From Sulfurimonas sp. (GTDB lineage: Bacteria > Campylobacterota > Campylobacteria > Campylobacterales > Sulfurimonadaceae): a stretch of DNA of 15,386 nucleotides. The stretch spans positions 1-15,386 of the forward strand of contig NZ_JALOAA010000042.1 in NCBI RefSeq assembly GCF_023229025.1, in the 5' to 3' direction. The translations under genes and the position numbers were made by a program. The notes beneath the pieces are model-generated. The model saw only the letters and a program-made list of their open reading frames with translations, ran no database searches and was not told the origin of the DNA. This document shows positions 1 to 7,120 of this stretch, piece after piece; the stretch's first letter is position 1, and each line of letters opens with the position of its first letter.

Positions 1-249
1 GTTCTTTTAGATAACTACTCAATCGAGTTTACAAAAATTGAGTTTGAAATATTTATATTTTTAGTAGAAAACAGAAATAAAATATCCTCAAGAGAGCAGA
101 TTTTAAATGCAACCTCGCTAGATGAAAACACAAAAAACAGAACAATCGATACCCACATAAGCAACATAAGAAACAAGATAGGCGACGACCCCAAAGAGCC
201 AAAATATATCAAGTCCGTCTGGGGCATTGGCTATAAGTTTATGAGCTAA
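1..249 (+). CDS. Response regulator, C-terminal DNA-binding part (partial)
   Basis: The reading frame is open from the first base to TAA at 247-249, giving the last 82 residues of a protein that begins before the window. It has the OmpR/PhoB winged-helix pattern: an E-F-T-xx-E-F-E-like entry into the first helix, S-S-R-E-Q-I-L, a recognition helix around N-R-T-I-D-T-H-I-S-N-I-R-N-K-I, and the wing ending V-W-G-I-G-Y-K-F. The receiver domain is outside the window. The histidine kinase gene starts one base after the stop, so the two are a translationally coupled two-component operon. In Campylobacterota this pairing resembles ArsR/ArsS, but the signal cannot be read from this part. Confidence 0.93.
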   Translation, partial: VLLDNYSIEFTKIEFEIFIFLVENRNKISSREQILNATSLDENTKNRTIDTHISNIRNKIGDDPKEPKYIKSVWGIGYKFMS

Positions 250-250
250 T

Positions 251-1444
251 ATGTCAATAATTAAAAAAATATCGATACTCTTTTTAATAAGCTTTGCTCT
301 TATGAGCATTATAGGGTTTTGGATTGACACCATAAACTCCAAACGAATAGATGACCTTATAAAAGATAAATATCTAAAAATTTCAAACGAGATATTTCAA
401 AACATTGACAATAAAGACAGAGTCGAGAGTCTGATAAACAAATATGATTTAAAAAGAGTTGATGCTCAAGATAAAAAAAGCAGAGAGCTTCTCTACTATG
501 AAAAACACACTTTTGGTTTTATCTCTATAAAAAAGGCCTCTTTTGAAGATGAGTTTATTATAGAGATAAACTTTCTTGATGAGAACTATACGCTCAAGAC
601 TCCGGATGAGGAGAATATAAATGACAAACTAAAGCTAAATGCTCTTATTTTTTTAGACATAATTGTTTTGTTTCTTATATTTTTGTATCTACTTAAACTT
701 CTCTCTCCACTTAAAAAAATCACAAAAAAGATTGAGAATTTCTCAAGCGGAAATTTTAACAGCAGGATAGATATAGTCTCAAATGATGAGATGGGAACAC
801 TCTCAAAAGCTTTTAATACAATGGCAGCATCTCTAGAGGGGTTAATAAAAAGCAGGGAGGAGCTACTGCGAGATATAGGGCATGAGCTAAGAACCCCAAT
901 AGCAAAAGGAAAATTTCTCATCCAAAAGATAGAAGATAGTGAGCAAAAAGAGTTGTTAGAAAAGATATTCTCAGATTTGGAGGTTTTAACAAGTGAGCTA
1001 ATAGAGTTAGAGAAGTTAAACTCTACAGAGCTAAACATTTCAACTTTTAGTGCTGAGACACTTATAACAGAAGCACTCAGCAAGTTATATATAGAGAAGG
1101 AGTCAAACATCACACTTCTAATTGAAGAAGATTTTAAAATAGATGCCGATTTGCACTATCTCTCAATTGCACTTAAAAACTTACTAGATAATGCACTAAA
1201 ATATGCCACCGAATTGCCAATTACCATAAGAGCTTCAAAGCAGAAATTATATATTATCAACAGAGGTAAAAAACTCTCAAAAGAGTTTGAGTATTATCTA
1301 GAACCGTTTACACAAGAGCTCTCACAAAGAGACGGCTTCGGACTTGGTCTTAGTATTGTTAGCAAAATCATAAATAAACATAATTTTTTACTAAGTTACA
1401 CACATAAAGATGAGGAAAATATTTTCTGCTTAGACTTCTCCTAA
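251..1444 (+). CDS. Sensor histidine kinase, ArsS-like
   Basis: Membrane-bound sensor kinase of 397 residues, partner of the regulator just upstream (1-nt gap). Transmembrane segment 1 is about residues 7-25 and segment 2 about 130-150, enclosing a periplasmic sensor region of about 100 residues with no recognised fold. A HAMP linker follows (about 150-201). The HisKA phospho-acceptor is His211 in G-H-E-L-R-T-P-I-A-K-G-K. The ATPase domain has the N box around N310-N314 (K-N-L-L-D-N-A-L-K-Y) and a glycine box at G362-F-G-L-G-L. The P-I-A-K-G-K wording after the histidine is typical of the ArsS-type kinases of Campylobacterota, which respond to acid in Helicobacter; the ligand here is unknown. 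The start has little Shine-Dalgarno signal, as expected for coupled translation. It ends 12 nt from a convergent gene. Confidence 0.93.
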   Translation: MSIIKKISILFLISFALMSIIGFWIDTINSKRIDDLIKDKYLKISNEIFQNIDNKDRVESLINKYDLKRVDAQDKKSRELLYYEKHTFGFISIKKASFEDEFIIEINFLDENYTLKTPDEENINDKLKLNALIFLDIIVLFLIFLYLLKLLSPLKKITKKIENFSSGNFNSRIDIVSNDEMGTLSKAFNTMAASLEGLIKSREELLRDIGHELRTPIAKGKFLIQKIEDSEQKELLEKIFSDLEVLTSELIELEKLNSTELNISTFSAETLITEALSKLYIEKESNITLLIEEDFKIDADLHYLSIALKNLLDNALKYATELPITIRASKQKLYIINRGKKLSKEFEYYLEPFTQELSQRDGFGLGLSIVSKIINKHNFLLSYTHKDEENIFCLDFS

Positions 1445-1456
1445 ACTTTGGTTTTG

Positions 1457-1747
1457 TTATAAAATATAATCCACTATTTTTGACTCTAACGTTACGGCTT
1501 TTATAAGCTCTACTACTTTTAGATGCTCAGGATGGATTGCATAAGCGTCCAAATCCTCTTTTGTCTCAAATGTAGAGTATAACGATAAGTCAAATGCCCT
1601 CTGTGACTCTGTAAAATTAATACCGACTTCCATTTTTTTAAGTACAGGAATAAGTGCCTCTAAAGCATTTAGCCTCTTTGTAACCTCTGCTATATTTGAG
1701 TTTTTATTTTCATCTTTAAATTTAAACATAACTATGTGTACAATCAT
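1457..1747 (-). CDS. Dabb-domain (stress-responsive A/B barrel) protein
   Basis: Small soluble protein of 96 residues matching the dimeric alpha-beta barrel (Dabb) family. It starts M-I-V-H-I-V-M-F-K-F-K, the usual first strand, continues with a helix of the N-A-L-E-A-L-I-P type, then G-I-N-F-T-E and F-D-L-S-L-Y-S-T-F, and ends with the H-P-E-H-L-K-V-V helix. The whole protein is one domain, the normal size for the family. Family members are mostly uncharacterised; some bind or cyclise small molecules, so no reaction is assigned. A Shine-Dalgarno-like AGAGG lies just before the ATG. It is transcribed towards the kinase gene from its own promoter. Confidence 0.88.
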   Translation of the reverse strand: MIVHIVMFKFKDENKNSNIAEVTKRLNALEALIPVLKKMEVGINFTESQRAFDLSLYSTFETKEDLDAYAIHPEHLKVVELIKAVTLESKIVDYIL

Positions 1748-1763
1748 TATATACCTCTATTTT

Positions 1764-1792
1764 TTATGAAATTCTAACTAAAAAGTGCGCAA
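1764..1792 (-). promoter_or_regulatory. Candidate sigma-70 promoter of the Dabb gene
   Basis: Read on the minus strand, TTGCGC (1787-1792) and TCATAA (1764-1769) are separated by exactly 17 nt, followed by AGAGG and the ATG at 1747. The -10 is a moderate match only. Confidence 0.4.
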
Positions 1793-1809
1793 ACTACTTT
1801 ATAATTCTC

Positions 1810-1952
1810 GAAAAAAAAGTTTTTTCTAAAGAAACATTTTTGCTATGCAAAAACCGCTTCTGCTTGTTTTGAAGCTTTAGGGGGTTGTAGGGACTGGGTC
1901 TGCCCCTTGTGTATTAGTCCCTGCCAATAAAACGGACGTGTTCGTTTTATTG
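1810..1952. repeat. Array of five consecutive inverted repeats in an intergenic region
   Basis: The gene-free stretch 1793-1984 holds five hairpins in 143 nt. Stem arms are 1810-1816/1820-1826 (7 bp), 1837-1843/1847-1853 (7 bp), 1856-1860/1871-1875 (5 bp), 1889-1895/1916-1922 (7 bp, AGGGACT/AGTCCCT) and 1925-1934/1943-1952 (10 bp, CAATAAAACG/CGTTTTATTG). All arms are perfect. The GC content of the fourth hairpin is well above its surroundings. No open reading frame crosses it and no run of T follows the last stem on the plus strand, so a plain terminator is unlikely. The wording of the fourth hairpin (GGG-TCTG-CCCC inside a larger stem) recalls REP-type palindromes mobilised by RAYT/IS200-like transposases, but this is inference; a structured RNA is the alternative. 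Confidence 0.65.
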
Positions 1953-1984
1953 TGTAACATAAGTAAAAAGGATAAAATAGCTTT

Positions 1985-2182
1985 ATGAAAAGAATTTTAA
2001 GAGAGCTTTACGGAAGTGGCATACTATTTTTTTACTTCTTTAAGTGGCCATTTTTTTTGCTGTTTCCATACCTTTACAACAGTGGTCTAAATGAGAACTA
2101 CATCTTAAATATGCTATGGTTTTTCACAGCAGGACTTATTTTAAAAGATTTCTATTTCATGTACAAAAACAGAGGCTCTTAA
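1985..2182 (+). CDS. Small membrane protein, function unknown
   Basis: A 65-residue protein not matched to any family I know. It has a basic start (M-K-R-I-L-R), an aromatic hydrophobic segment at about residues 10-31 rich in F, Y, L and P, a short polar turn S-G-L-N-E-N, and a second hydrophobic segment at about 40-58, ending in K-N-R-G-S. Two membrane passes are likely. A purine-rich AAAAAGGA lies upstream of the ATG. Its last four bases overlap the stop of the convergent anion transporter gene. It sits just after the hairpin array at 1810-1952 and could be expressed from a promoter there. Coding is plausible rather than certain at this length. Confidence 0.6.
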   Translation: MKRILRELYGSGILFFYFFKWPFFLLFPYLYNSGLNENYILNMLWFFTAGLILKDFYFMYKNRGS

Positions 2183-3534
2183 AGAACTCCTTTCCAAAAA
2201 AACTCTGCGATTATTGCTATTAAAAAGATTCCTACCAAATTTAAAATAATTCCATATCTTGCCATATCCTTAACGCTTACGGCTCCGCTGCTCATGGCAA
2301 TGGCATTTGGAGGAGTGGCAATTGGAAGCATAAAGGCATAGCTTGCACAAACGGCAGCTACCATCATAAAGAGGGAGGCATTGAGTCCACTCTGCTGTGA
2401 GACTGCATAAATAACCGGAAGCATTACCGATATAAGAGCTGTATTTGAGGTTATCTCTGTTGTAAAAACAATTAGTGCTGCAACACTTAGTATTATTAAA
2501 ATAGGATGAAGCTGTGTTACAGCAATAAGATAAGAGGCAACCTCTTCTGCCAAGCCCGTAGCACTAAAAGCAGTTGCGATTGAAAAACCTGCACCGAATA
2601 AAAACATAATTCTAAATGGAATCTTCGCTTTATCATCCATCCACTCAAGTATTTTAAACGGCGGAGCAAAAAGCAGAAGTCCCGCCAAGAGCAACATACC
2701 GTTTTCATTTAACCCAAGCCCACTCCAGTAAGGCTTAAAAGAGGCATTTAAAAGAAGTAACAAAACAACTCCGCCTATTAAAAAAAGGACTTTTTTCTGC
2801 TCAATATTAAGGGCTTTTTTTTGACTATCTACCGTTATTGCTATATTTTTAACACCTATACTAAGTAGGGAGGCAACCACAAAAAACATTACAAGAACTA
2901 AGGGAGCAACCATTACCATCCACTGTAAAAAGGAGATAACTTCCATATCACTCTTTTGCATAAACCCTAGCAAAATAAGATTTGGCGGCGTTCCGATCGG
3001 AGTTAAAATTCCACCCACACTCGCACCATATGCAATAGAGAGCGCAAATCTCATCTTAAGTCTTGTATCCTCAGTGATAAAAAGAGCGATTGACATCAAA
3101 AGAAGAGTTGTTGTAGTATTTGATAGAAGCGAGCTAAGCACTCCTGATGTTATGGTAAGTGAAAATATTATCCCTTTTGGAGTTGAGGGAAAAATTGCAA
3201 ACATCTTATCCGTCACCCATCTATGAAGCTCGGTTTTCTCAACTGCAATAGCAAGCAAAAAACCACCAAAAAAGAGAAAGATTATGGGGTTTGCATAGTT
3301 AAGTGCAGTTTGTGTAGTATCAAGAATTGAAAAAGAGGGAAACAGAACTATCGGCAACAAGGAGACAACTCCAAGAGGCAACCCCTCATTAGTCCAAAGA
3401 GTTACCATAAAAGCAATAAGCCCTAAAACCGAAGCCTGTGTGGCATTAAAAATAGTGAGTGACAGTGCAAAGCAAGAGAAGCCAATTAAAATAGCTACTG
3501 CTATTTTTCTAAACTGTTCTTTATCTTTGCTCAT
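2179..3534 (-). CDS. DASS (SLC13)-family anion transporter
   Basis: Inner-membrane secondary transporter of 451 residues, the normal length for the divalent anion:sodium symporter family, which imports dicarboxylates, sulfate or phosphate. The protein is hydrophobic throughout with about 11-12 membrane segments. The two inverted repeats each carry the family signatures: S138-N-T in the first re-entrant loop followed by I-G-T-P-P-N at 180-185, and S363-N-T in the second followed by A-T-P-P-N at 406-410. These are the substrate and sodium sites. The substrate cannot be decided from sequence alone. AAGGAG stands 6-7 nt before the ATG, inside the end of the 96-codon gene upstream, whose stop directly abuts this start. 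It therefore looks like the last gene of a transcript headed by a toxin-antitoxin pair. Confidence 0.92.
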   Translation of the reverse strand: MSKDKEQFRKIAVAILIGFSCFALSLTIFNATQASVLGLIAFMVTLWTNEGLPLGVVSLLPIVLFPSFSILDTTQTALNYANPIIFLFFGGFLLAIAVEKTELHRWVTDKMFAIFPSTPKGIIFSLTITSGVLSSLLSNTTTTLLLMSIALFITEDTRLKMRFALSIAYGASVGGILTPIGTPPNLILLGFMQKSDMEVISFLQWMVMVAPLVLVMFFVVASLLSIGVKNIAITVDSQKKALNIEQKKVLFLIGGVVLLLLLNASFKPYWSGLGLNENGMLLLAGLLLFAPPFKILEWMDDKAKIPFRIMFLFGAGFSIATAFSATGLAEEVASYLIAVTQLHPILIILSVAALIVFTTEITSNTALISVMLPVIYAVSQQSGLNASLFMMVAAVCASYAFMLPIATPPNAIAMSSGAVSVKDMARYGIILNLVGIFLIAIIAEFFWKGVL

Positions 3535-3825
3535 TTACTTTCTCCTTGTGTTTTGTCTAACTGAGACTATGAATTGGTAGATTAAATATGCTATTGTGAT
3601 TTTGAAAATCAATAACCCTAAAGTGATAGGCTCTTTGCTTGTCATAATTGAAAATGGGTTTATATTCATGGCAATAATATCTAAATCAATATATGATAAA
3701 AACATAAACATAAATAGACTAATAATAAGGATTGTCTTTAATAAAAGACGTGGATTTTGATACATAGATAATGACAGCACAACACTACACTCATTTCTAC
3801 AGTTTTCTACACTACATTCAGCCAT
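3535..3825 (-). CDS. Small two-pass membrane protein with N-terminal cysteines
   Basis: A 96-residue protein I do not recognise. The first 20 residues are polar and carry Cys4, Cys9 and Cys13 (Cx4Cx3C); then come hydrophobic segments at about 29-47 and 68-86, and a basic tail R-Q-N-T-R-R-K. The ATG is preceded at 8 nt by GAGG lying inside the end of the relE-type gene, whose stop abuts this start; its own stop abuts the ATG of the anion transporter. Start and stop without any spacer on both sides, and a Shine-Dalgarno sequence, make it a real gene of this operon. The cysteines could bind a metal or form disulfides; nothing more can be said. A second start at Met21 would remove them. Confidence 0.7.
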   Translation of the reverse strand: MAECSVENCRNECSVVLSLSMYQNPRLLLKTILIISLFMFMFLSYIDLDIIAMNINPFSIMTSKEPITLGLLIFKITIAYLIYQFIVSVRQNTRRK

Positions 3826-4086
3826 CTAATAAACCTCTTTCCTATGTCCGACTCGAACGACTATGATAATAAGCTCTTCATCTTTGACCTGAAAGATAAC
3901 TCTGTATTGGTTTATGTGAAGTCGAAATTTGCCTTTGTATTCGCCTTTTAGTACTTTGATATTGTTTTTTAGGATATCAGGATTTGTTACTAAGAGAAGG
4001 AGTTTTTCTTTGATAATTTTTTGAGCTACAAAATCAAGCTTCTTGAACTCCTTTTTTGCACTGCTTAAAAAGTAAAGTTCATACAT
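3826..4086 (-). CDS. RelE/ParE-superfamily toxin
   Basis: Predicted type II toxin of 86 residues, the usual size. RelE members cut mRNA in the ribosomal A site, while ParE members poison gyrase. Visible features are the N-terminal strand Y-E-L-Y-F-L, the lysine-rich helical hairpin (residues 8-33), L-K-G-E-Y-K-G-K-F-R at about 46-55, the core Y-R-V-I-F strand at 61-65 with Arg62, and the ending V-G-H-R-K-E-V-Y. The G-H-R-x-x-V-Y ending and basic surface favour the RelE (RNase) side, but the target is inferred. It follows its antitoxin gene by 4 nt and its stop abuts the next gene. Confidence 0.88.
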   Translation of the reverse strand: MYELYFLSSAKKEFKKLDFVAQKIIKEKLLLLVTNPDILKNNIKVLKGEYKGKFRLHINQYRVIFQVKDEELIIIVVRVGHRKEVY

Positions 4087-4090
4087 GTAG

Positions 4091-4318
4091 TTATAAACCT
4101 AGTTCTTTAAAAACTTCACTTGCGGGGATTAGTTTTTCCTTTTTATCTTCAAGATTTTTGAGTCTTTGGTCTGATAGTTTTTCATCAAGAGCATCAAAAT
4201 ACATACTAAGTGCTTTTTCTACTATATGAGATTTTTTCTCGTCAAGCTCTTTAGATACGCTGTTTAACTCATCGATTATAAAGTCCGATACCGTAAAGGT
4301 ACTTCTTATTTTATGCAT
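4091..4318 (-). CDS. Antitoxin, ribbon-helix-helix type
   Basis: A 75-residue protein directly upstream of the RelE-like toxin. The N-terminus I-R-S-T-F-T-V forms the expected DNA-binding ribbon, followed by helix D-F-I-I-D-E-L-N and a second helix around E-K-K-S-H-I-V-E-K-A-L, the ribbon-helix-helix layout of RelB/ParD/CopG-type antitoxins. The C-terminal part from about residue 46 is charged and probably wraps the toxin, ending P-A-S-E-V-F-K-E-L-G-L. AGGAG lies 7 nt before the ATG. The gene is preceded by a palindrome overlapping its promoter, consistent with autorepression by the complex. The pairing rests on order, spacing and size as well as fold. Confidence 0.87.
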   Translation of the reverse strand: MHKIRSTFTVSDFIIDELNSVSKELDEKKSHIVEKALSMYFDALDEKLSDQRLKNLEDKKEKLIPASEVFKELGL

Positions 4319-4338
4319 TATTTAACTCCTGTTCATAC

Positions 4339-4380
4339 AATTATATGAATAATTATACATATAATTTAGAAATTAAGCAA
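4339..4380 (-). promoter_or_regulatory. Promoter and palindromic operator of the toxin-antitoxin operon
   Basis: On the minus strand, -35 TTGCTT (4375-4380) and -10 TATAAT (4352-4357) are spaced by exactly 17 nt. A perfect 9-bp inverted repeat, AATTATATG (4339-4347) and CATATAATT (4358-4366), brackets the -10 box. A ribbon-helix-helix dimer bound there would block RNA polymerase. This is the strongest promoter-operator pattern in the window. Confidence 0.75.
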
Positions 4381-4388
4381 CTTTTTTA

Positions 4389-5279
4389 TTAATTTGAAAG
4401 AAAATTACTTAAACTTACATGCGGGTCTAAGCCCTCTAGCATATTATAGACCTCTTTGGCTATTGGAAGATATAAATCTTTCTCTTCGGCTATTTTATGC
4501 AGAGCGTATGTAGTTCCTATCCCCTCTGCCACCTCTCCAAGCTCTTCGACTATCTGCTCCTTGGATTTACCCTCAGCAATCCCTAAGCCGACGCGAAAGT
4601 TTCTACTCATGGTCGATGATGCGGTTAAAAATAGATCCCCTGCTCCGCTAAGCCCTATAAAGCTCTCCTCTTTTGCGCCATACTCTTTTCCAAATCTCTG
4701 CATCTCTACAAGGCCTCTTGAGATAAGCGAAGCAGCTGCATTTTTTCCAAGCCCTAAGCCTTCACATATTCCTGCCGCTATAGCTATAACATTCTTATAC
4801 GCTCCGGAAACCTCTGCACCTGCCACATCTGTAGAGGTGTATGTTTTTATAAATGATGGAAAAAATGAGGCAAACTTTTTACTAAGCTCCTCATTTTTTG
4901 AGTTTACCACAAGTGCAGTGGGCAGAGACTTCATGACTTCTGTAGCAAAAGAGGGACCCGATAAAAAAGCTATGCTGTTATCCGGAACATACTTGGCATA
5001 TATCTCATTTAAAAACTTTCCTGTTTTTGCTTCTATCCCTTTTGCCGCAACTAATATTTTTTGATTGTTATATATAAAGTTATCTTCTAGCCATAAAGAT
5101 ATCTGCTGTGCGGGAATTGCTATTACCAAATACTCTAACTTTAAAATCTCTTCAAGCGGTATAAAGTTTTTCATATCTCGCGGTGTTCTAGAGGTTATAT
5201 ATACTTCACACTTCTCACTAAGCGCAAAAGCTAAAGCACTCCCCCATTTTCCTGCTCCTATTACTCCTACTTTAGTCAC
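4389..5279 (-). CDS. gpsA: NAD(P)H-dependent glycerol-3-phosphate dehydrogenase
   Basis: Cytosolic enzyme reducing dihydroxyacetone phosphate to sn-glycerol 3-phosphate, the backbone for phospholipid synthesis. The N-terminal Rossmann motif is G-V-I-G-A-G-K-W-G, followed by L-S-G-P-S-F-A and the C-terminal catalytic region G-A-Y-K-N-V-I-A-I-A-A-G and L-S-G-A-G-D-L with S-R-N-F-R-V-G. Length (296) is normal for the compact form. Two in-frame GTG codons are possible starts: the one at 5283-5285 is directly abutted by AGGGA, leaving no spacer, whereas the one at 5277-5279 has AGGGAG at 5 nt, so the second is preferred. It lies 52 nt after gatB on the same strand and is probably co-transcribed with it. 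Confidence 0.95.
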   Translation of the reverse strand: MTKVGVIGAGKWGSALAFALSEKCEVYITSRTPRDMKNFIPLEEILKLEYLVIAIPAQQISLWLEDNFIYNNQKILVAAKGIEAKTGKFLNEIYAKYVPDNSIAFLSGPSFATEVMKSLPTALVVNSKNEELSKKFASFFPSFIKTYTSTDVAGAEVSGAYKNVIAIAAGICEGLGLGKNAAASLISRGLVEMQRFGKEYGAKEESFIGLSGAGDLFLTASSTMSRNFRVGLGIAEGKSKEQIVEELGEVAEGIGTTYALHKIAEEKDLYLPIAKEVYNMLEGLDPHVSLSNFLSN

Positions 5280-5331
5280 AACCACTCCCTATATTTCAAA
5301 CTCTCTTATATCTTTTTTCCCATTAGGGCTA

Positions 5332-6756
5332 CTATCCAAGCTTTGCTTTTAGTATCTCGTTGACTGTTGCAGGGTTTGCACTCCCCTTAGACTCTTTCAT
5401 AACCTGTCCTACAAAGAAACCAAAAAGCTTATCCTTTCCACCTTTGTACTCTGCGACTTTATCTTGATTTGCATTTATAACTGCATCACAAATAGCTTCG
5501 ATTGCACCCGTATCACTTACCTGTTTAAGACCGAGCGTATCTATAGCCTCATCAACTTCGCCGCCTTTTTCCATTAAATAGTCAAGCACCTCTTTAGCAG
5601 CTTTTCCACTTATAGTGCCATCTTCTATTCTTTTTACCAAAAATCCTAGTTTTTTAGCATCAATAGGGGAGTTTGAGATATTTACCTCTCCTTTGAATCT
5701 GCCTTGAAGCTCGACAGTTAGCCAAGTAAGAGCATTTTTTGCACTTATGCCCTCTTGCATCATTCCTTCAAAGAAATGTGCCATCTCTAGCGAAGATGTC
5801 ACGACCATTGCGTTATACTCACTCATGCCGTAATCTTTTACAAAACGCTCCATCTTCTCATCAGGAAGCTCAGGAATTTTACTAAACTCCTCTATCATCT
5901 CATCGGTGACTACTGCTTTTAATAGATCAGGTTCAGGAAAGTAGCGATAATCTGCTGCTTCTTCTTTACCGCGCATTGAGCGTGTCTCTTGTTTTACTTG
6001 ATCAAAAAGTCTAGTCTCTTGAACTATCTCACTCTCATAAATACCATCTTCCCAAGCTTCACTTTGACGTGCTACTTCAAGCTCTATTGCTCTTTGTATA
6101 AATCTAAAACTGTTAATATTTTTTATCTCCACGCGAGTGTAGAGTTTCTCATCCCCTTTTGGACGGATAGAGACGTTTACATCGACACGAAAGCTTCCCT
6201 CTTGCATATTTGCATCGCCTATATCAAGGTATCTGATGATAGAGTGAAGCTTCTTTAGGTATAGCGTTACCTCTTCGGCACTTCTCATGTCAGGCTCGCT
6301 CACAATCTCTAAAAGTGGAGTTCCCGCGCGGTTTAGGTCAACTTTTGAAACAGGACCGTCATGTATGTTTTTCCCCGCATCCGCTTCAATATGGGCACGG
6401 TTTATGCGAATTACCTTATGCGAACCATCCTCGAAATCTATACGAAGTTTTCCGTGTTCTACTATAGGCGTATAGAGCTGAGTGATTTGGTAAGCAGAAG
6501 GGCTATCTGGATAAAAATAGCTTTTTCTATCAAAATATGATGTCTGATTTATTGTTGCATCAACTGCAGTACCGAACATTACAGATTTGTGAAGCACCTC
6601 TTTGTTTAAAACCGGAAGCGCTCCCGGGAGTGCTAGACAAGTGGGACATGTATTTGTATTTTGTCTGTGATTAAAACTCGTAGGACATGAGCAAAAAAGT
6701 TTAGTTTTTGTATTTAGCTGAACGTGGACCTCTAGTCCGATAACTACTTCAAACAT
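5332..6756 (-). CDS. gatB: Aspartyl/glutamyl-tRNA(Asn/Gln) amidotransferase subunit B
   Basis: Subunit B of the GatCAB complex, which phosphorylates and amidates misacylated Glu-tRNA(Gln) and Asp-tRNA(Asn); GatB is the kinase and tRNA-binding subunit. The start V-I-G-L-E-V-H-V-Q-L is diagnostic, followed by zinc-type cysteines at 22, 24, 37 and 40 (C-S-C ... C-P-T-C), F-D-R-K-S-Y-F-Y-P-D-S-P, and D-Y-R-Y-F-P-E-P-D-L in the middle. The C-terminal YqeY-like tRNA-binding domain covers about residues 330-474, ending in the conserved G-F-F-V-G-Q-V-M-K and A-N-P-A-T-V-N. Length (474) is full. AAGGAA precedes the ATG. gatA and gatC are not in the window, as is common in Campylobacterota. Confidence 0.97.
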   Translation of the reverse strand: MFEVVIGLEVHVQLNTKTKLFCSCPTSFNHRQNTNTCPTCLALPGALPVLNKEVLHKSVMFGTAVDATINQTSYFDRKSYFYPDSPSAYQITQLYTPIVEHGKLRIDFEDGSHKVIRINRAHIEADAGKNIHDGPVSKVDLNRAGTPLLEIVSEPDMRSAEEVTLYLKKLHSIIRYLDIGDANMQEGSFRVDVNVSIRPKGDEKLYTRVEIKNINSFRFIQRAIELEVARQSEAWEDGIYESEIVQETRLFDQVKQETRSMRGKEEAADYRYFPEPDLLKAVVTDEMIEEFSKIPELPDEKMERFVKDYGMSEYNAMVVTSSLEMAHFFEGMMQEGISAKNALTWLTVELQGRFKGEVNISNSPIDAKKLGFLVKRIEDGTISGKAAKEVLDYLMEKGGEVDEAIDTLGLKQVSDTGAIEAICDAVINANQDKVAEYKGGKDKLFGFFVGQVMKESKGSANPATVNEILKAKLG

Positions 6757-6775
6757 AAGTTTCCTTAGATAAAAG

Positions 6776-6804
6776 ATTATAATATTGTTTTGGATTTTAT
6801 CTAA
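6776..6804 (-). promoter_or_regulatory. Candidate promoter of gatB-gpsA
   Basis: On the minus strand TTAGAT (6799-6804) and a perfect TATAAT (6776-6781) are 17 nt apart. The start site would lie about 12 nt before the ATG of gatB, leaving room for AAGGAA. The -35 is weak. Confidence 0.45.
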
Positions 6805-6844
6805 TTAATGCTTTTAAGTTTCATAAAGCAGCAATAAATGCTAT

Positions 6845-7108
6845 TTACCAAGTGTGTTTGGAGTATATTTTTTCTAAAAGTCTTGTCTGTTTTTTTGCTT
6901 CTTCAAGCCTTTGTCTATTTATCACAAAAGCATCAAGTGTTAAGATTAGAAAAAATGAGATTACTATAAATGTTATTGTTATGAAAAGAGCAAGAGAAAA
7001 CCCAAGAAAAGAGAAGATTTTAAAAGTTATTAGAGCACCAAATATGACAACCGCCCATGATGCTCCAAGCAAAAAGCTTATAATTCTGTCGAATTTCTCT
7101 TTTTGCAT
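6845..7108 (-). CDS. Small two-pass membrane protein downstream of atpB
   Basis: An 87-residue protein with hydrophobic segments at about residues 9-32 and 35-60 and a charged, probably helical C-terminal tail (R-Q-R-L-E-E-A-K-K-Q-T-R-L-L-E-K). It starts 12 nt after the atpB stop on the same strand, without a clear Shine-Dalgarno sequence, so translation may depend on atpB. Other Campylobacterota also carry a small membrane protein after atpB (from memory, the Cj1203c position in Campylobacter jejuni). That would suggest a conserved role near the ATP synthase F0 part, but no function is known to me. Confidence 0.78.
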   Translation of the reverse strand: MQKEKFDRIISFLLGASWAVVIFGALITFKIFSFLGFSLALFITITFIVISFFLILTLDAFVINRQRLEEAKKQTRLLEKIYSKHTW

Positions 7109-7120
7109 ATTATCTAGCTG

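Noticed and set aside
586..1113. 175-codon minus-strand frame
   Set aside because: Antisense shadow of the histidine kinase; serine-rich translation and no ribosome-binding site.
1925..1952. 10-bp hairpin as a rho-independent terminator for the plus-strand operon
   Set aside because: It is followed by GTGTAACATA rather than a T-run and lies almost 500 nt beyond the kinase stop, past a convergent gene.
4456..5064. 202-codon plus-strand frame
   Set aside because: Antisense shadow of gpsA; low-complexity S/P/A-rich translation with no recognisable motif.
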